From assembly GCF_029395535.1 (NCBI RefSeq), contig NZ_CP113920.1:1054001-1118000 (forward strand): a stretch of 64,000 bases of DNA, written 5' to 3'. This document shows, piece after piece, positions 61,162 to 64,000 of this stretch. The notes below the pieces were generated by a model. It ran no database searches and had not been told where the DNA came from. It saw only the letters and a list, made by a program, of their open reading frames with translations. Numbering within the stretch: position 1 is the stretch's first letter; every line of letters begins with the position of its first letter. This DNA is from Bifidobacterium sp. ESL0732 (lineage in GTDB: Bacteria; Actinomycetota; Actinomycetes; Actinomycetales; Bifidobacteriaceae). The position numbers were made by a program, and so were the translations under genes.

Positions 61162-64000
61162 ATGGAACATTCGATGGACGTCAATATCAGCAATCGCGAG
61201 CTCATCCATGCCGGATTGCAGAATTTGAGCGGCAGCCGTGATCTTTTTGGATGTCTGGCTGATGCCGGGTTCGGCGAGATCGATCTCAAGAACGTGCTCG
61301 CCGCTCTTCAGCGTGCGTGCGACCCGGATATCGCACTGAAACATTTTGTCGAGATTTTCGTTTCACGGCAAAACGGAACGCACGATGCCGTTTCCGGCAA
61401 TCAAAATGGTTCGTTGTACAACGTTCAGGTCTCATTGGGAGCGTGTGATCAACCTGAAACCAGCACAGGACTTGGTGCGTCGGGTTTTCGCAAGAGCGGC
61501 CTCGATGAGCTCGTCCACGATTCGACAGCGCTTTCACGGCTAATTGGAGTGTTGGGGGCTTCCAACGCTTTGGGTGCGCTGATGCGGGCACATCCGAATC
61601 TTGTGTCTGCCGCAGCCTGTGACCCTTGTGGCAGCCTTGCCTTTACGCGTGACGAACGCATTTCTCACATGGCCGAGGCCGTCAGGACGGGTGCTTCACG
61701 GCAAGGGGATGTGCCAAACGGCAACATGACTGCTGCCGTGGAAGCTTTGCGCACGAATTATTACCTTCAGCTTGCCGCCATCATGGCAGAGGATACATCG
61801 GCGGACGACCCGGTCGCCATACAGCCACAAATCAGCGCAAGACTTTCTGACCTTGCTGATGCCGCAATTTCTGCAGCGCTCGATATCGCCAGAACACAGG
61901 TTGAAGGCAGTGAGCGTTGCGGTTTCACGGTTATTGGCATGGGCAAGCTCGGCGCTCAGGAGCTTAACTATGTTTCTGATTGCGATCTGGTGTATGTCGT
62001 CGAACCACTTGTCGCAGAAGGCAACGTCGAGAAAATCGACGGTGTAGCCCTGACGCGAATCGGTACGAAGATTGGCATGATTTTGCAAAAAATCTGCCAG
62101 TCGGTGATGCCTGGTGTGGACATGCCGCCGCTCTGGCAGATTGACACGGCCTTGCGCCCTGAGGGCAAGGACGGACCACTCGTGCGCACGGTCGATTCCT
62201 GTCGTGTCTATTACGAGAAGTGGGCGAGCAACTGGGAATTTCAGGCGTTGCTGAAAGCGCGGGTGGTAGCTGGCGATGAGGAACTAGGCAAAGCTTATCT
62301 TGATTTGACCCGACCATTGGTCTGGTCGGCTTCAAAACACGATAACTTCGTTTATGACTGCCAGAAAATGCGCAAGCGTGTTGAAGACAATATCGCTCCG
62401 GATCTGCGTGACCGCGAGATTAAGCTCGGCAAAGGCGGACTGCGCGATGTTGAATTTACGGTGCAGATGCTGCAGCTGGTCCACGATCGTTCCGACGAAT
62501 CGCTGCGAGGCCGTTCCACGTTGGGTGCCTTGCAGGCACTTTCGGCCGGAGGGTATGTGGCACGTCCGCAAGCTGCAAAGCTTGATGAGGATTATCGCTT
62601 TGAAAGAGTTCTTGAGCATCGTGCGCAGATGTGGGAGCTTAAGCGCACACATCTTTTTCCTGATCTGGGCAAGGCCAACGAAGGCGGAATCGATATCGTG
62701 CGCAACGCCGACCCACGGGCGATAGACGACAATACGGAATTACGTCGCATGGCTCGAGCGTTTGATTTGCTGCCCGATCAGTTGATAGATAAGTATGACA
62801 AGGTACGCCGCGAGGTACGTCGTCTCCATGCCGATATCTATTATCGTCCGATGCTTCCGATCAACGCTCAGCTTGACGACGATCAGGTCACGCTGAGCGA
62901 CGAGGCGACCCGTGAACGCTTTGAATCCATTGGTTTCGCCGATCCTGACGCGGCGATGCGCCACGTCCGGGCACTGACGGAAGGCGTTTCCCGAGCAGCC
63001 AAGATCAACCGCATCCTGCTTCCTTCGATTCTGCAATGGCTGGCACAGGGGCAGAATCCCGATATGGGCTTGCTACAATGGCGCAAACTTGAGGAACGCT
63101 TCGGTGGTGGCAGCCAATATCTCGGTTTCCTGCGCGATTCGCCGCAGGCACTGATCAGGCTGTGCCATATCCTCTCCAATTCGAGGCTTCTGGGCGATTC
63201 GCTCAACCAGTCCATCGAGTCGGTGACGTGGCTCGGCGACGATGAGATGCTGATGCCGCGAACCCGTGAAAGCCTTGATGTACGGGCCCAAGCGGCGGTT
63301 TCGCGTTATGCCGACAATATGAACGATTTCGCCACTTCCATTAGAGCAATGCGACGCCATGAAATCGAACGCATCGGGCTCGGATGGACGTCACACGTAT
63401 TTGACGACGGTGCAGGATTGACCGGCATGACCGATGTCTACGACTCCGCCATCGAAGCGGCTTTGCAATGGTCAATCGATCATCAGTGTGCCGAGATGAA
63501 GTTGGATACTCCTCCCGTGGCCATCAGTGTCATCGCCATGGGCCGATATGGTGGGCGGGAAGTCAATTTCTGCTCCGATGCCGATATCATCATGATGTAT
63601 CGTCCTATCCAAACCACAGGTAACCAAGATGGTGACGATTCAGCGAAAGCGGCTGCTGATTTCGCGCGTAACGTGGTCAACGATCTGCGCAACATCCTGC
63701 AAGGCCCGGCCAGTCTTGAACCTAAAATCGATCTCGATTTTGGTCTTCGGCCTGAAGGCAAGAATGGCCCGTTGATCCGTTCCTATGAATCTTGTCGCGA
63801 CTATTACACCAAGTGGTACAGCACTTGGGAACGCCAGGCGTTGCTGAGGGCCCGATATGCTGCTGGTGATGCCCAATTGGCCAAGGATTTCCTAACCCAG
63901 CTTGCGAACCCGCTACGCTATATGAACCGGTCGTTGACTGATGAGGAAATCGGAGAAATTCGCAAGCTCAAAGCACGGATGGAGGCAGAACGCTTGCCGC
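61162..64000 (+). CDS. glnE: Glutamine synthetase adenylyltransferase/deadenylase, 3'-truncated by window
   Basis: The frame from ATG 61162 stays open to the last base, giving 946 residues; the complete enzyme in actinobacteria is about 1000. Two nucleotidyltransferase domains are visible: VIGMGKLGAQELNYVSDCDLVYVVE near residue 255 and AMGRYGGREVNFCSDADIIMMYRP near residue 790, with the G-x-G/D-x-D motifs intact, the first followed by the GlnD-binding middle and both by the helical domains (RDREIKLGKGGLRDVEFTVQ). The enzyme adenylylates and deadenylylates glutamine synthetase. It belongs with gltBD in nitrogen control. Translation from GTG or ATG further upstream cannot be excluded, since the start lacks a strong ribosome site. 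Confidence 0.92.
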   Translation, partial: MEHSMDVNISNRELIHAGLQNLSGSRDLFGCLADAGFGEIDLKNVLAALQRACDPDIALKHFVEIFVSRQNGTHDAVSGNQNGSLYNVQVSLGACDQPETSTGLGASGFRKSGLDELVHDSTALSRLIGVLGASNALGALMRAHPNLVSAAACDPCGSLAFTRDERISHMAEAVRTGASRQGDVPNGNMTAAVEALRTNYYLQLAAIMAEDTSADDPVAIQPQISARLSDLADAAISAALDIARTQVEGSERCGFTVIGMGKLGAQELNYVSDCDLVYVVEPLVAEGNVEKIDGVALTRIGTKIGMILQKICQSVMPGVDMPPLWQIDTALRPEGKDGPLVRTVDSCRVYYEKWASNWEFQALLKARVVAGDEELGKAYLDLTRPLVWSASKHDNFVYDCQKMRKRVEDNIAPDLRDREIKLGKGGLRDVEFTVQMLQLVHDRSDESLRGRSTLGALQALSAGGYVARPQAAKLDEDYRFERVLEHRAQMWELKRTHLFPDLGKANEGGIDIVRNADPRAIDDNTELRRMARAFDLLPDQLIDKYDKVRREVRRLHADIYYRPMLPINAQLDDDQVTLSDEATRERFESIGFADPDAAMRHVRALTEGVSRAAKINRILLPSILQWLAQGQNPDMGLLQWRKLEERFGGGSQYLGFLRDSPQALIRLCHILSNSRLLGDSLNQSIESVTWLGDDEMLMPRTRESLDVRAQAAVSRYADNMNDFATSIRAMRRHEIERIGLGWTSHVFDDGAGLTGMTDVYDSAIEAALQWSIDHQCAEMKLDTPPVAISVIAMGRYGGREVNFCSDADIIMMYRPIQTTGNQDGDDSAKAAADFARNVVNDLRNILQGPASLEPKIDLDFGLRPEGKNGPLIRSYESCRDYYTKWYSTWERQALLRARYAAGDAQLAKDFLTQLANPLRYMNRSLTDEEIGEIRKLKARMEAERLP

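Noticed and set aside
1..64000. CRISPR array, insertion sequence or prophage
   Set aside because: No regularly spaced direct repeats with unique spacers, no transposase frames and no phage structural genes were seen.

Overview
The window is a stretch of an actinobacterial chromosome that looks like Bifidobacterium or a close relative. The evidence is a fused shikimate kinase/3-dehydroquinate synthase between aroC and aroQ, a SufB-D-C-S-U-T iron-sulfur set, an actinobacterial-type GlgA, a HIT-PhoH-YbeY-CorC-Era run, GlnE, and high-GC coding sequence with AT-richer spacers. The genus call is inference from gene content and order; no 16S or database search was possible.

Layout. 1-5.3 kb: end of aroC, aroKB, aroQ, pyrG and a UUCG-loop terminator. 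5.5-11.9 kb: the iron-sulfur assembly locus (sufB, sufD, sufC, a structured 305-bp spacer, sufS, sufU, sufT). 12.2-16.0 kb, minus strand: glgC, a SpoU-type RNA methyltransferase and a DUF2142-like membrane protein, then tRNA-Leu(GAG). 16.5-23.3 kb, plus strand: an anchored polysaccharide deacetylase, rsmE, a HIT protein, phoH, ybeY, a CorC-like protein and era, mostly overlapping or tightly packed. 23.4-27.8 kb, minus: long-chain acyl-CoA synthetase, an alpha/beta hydrolase and a LysR regulator. 28.0-31.3 kb: a malolactic/malic enzyme gene divergent from a DASS 2-oxoacid/malate carrier, probably controlled by the LysR protein. 31.7-34.7 kb: L25, ilvE and a TRIC-type channel.

34.7-39.7 kb is the most accessory-looking part. 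It has a 521-bp AT-richer spacer without a convincing gene, a LanT-like ABC exporter, an HTH + DUF2975 membrane pair and a CPBP-family membrane protease. 39.8-45.0 kb: rpsT, lepA, a nitroreductase, a DinJ/YafQ-type toxin-antitoxin pair and hemW. 45.2-51.3 kb: gltBD. 51.4-56.9 kb: two small membrane proteins, glgA, an ABC ATPase, a D-2-hydroxyacid dehydrogenase and trmI. 57.1-60.4 kb: metE and metF, then a small membrane protein and the first two thirds of glnE, which runs off the right edge.

Most of the window is core metabolism and translation. Nitrogen assimilation is represented by gltBD and glnE, methionine/one-carbon metabolism by metE/metF, glycogen by unlinked glgC and glgA, and aromatic amino acids by aroC/KB/Q. 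I did not find a CRISPR array, insertion sequence, prophage or a clearly new multi-gene system. The best leads are non-coding: a three-copy tandem palindrome array, a multi-hairpin sufC-sufS spacer, a 16-bp perfect inverted repeat in the malate locus and helically phased TGCC repeats beside tRNA-Leu. The exporter/HTH/protease cluster and AT-rich insertions inside hemW and trmI are also worth a look.
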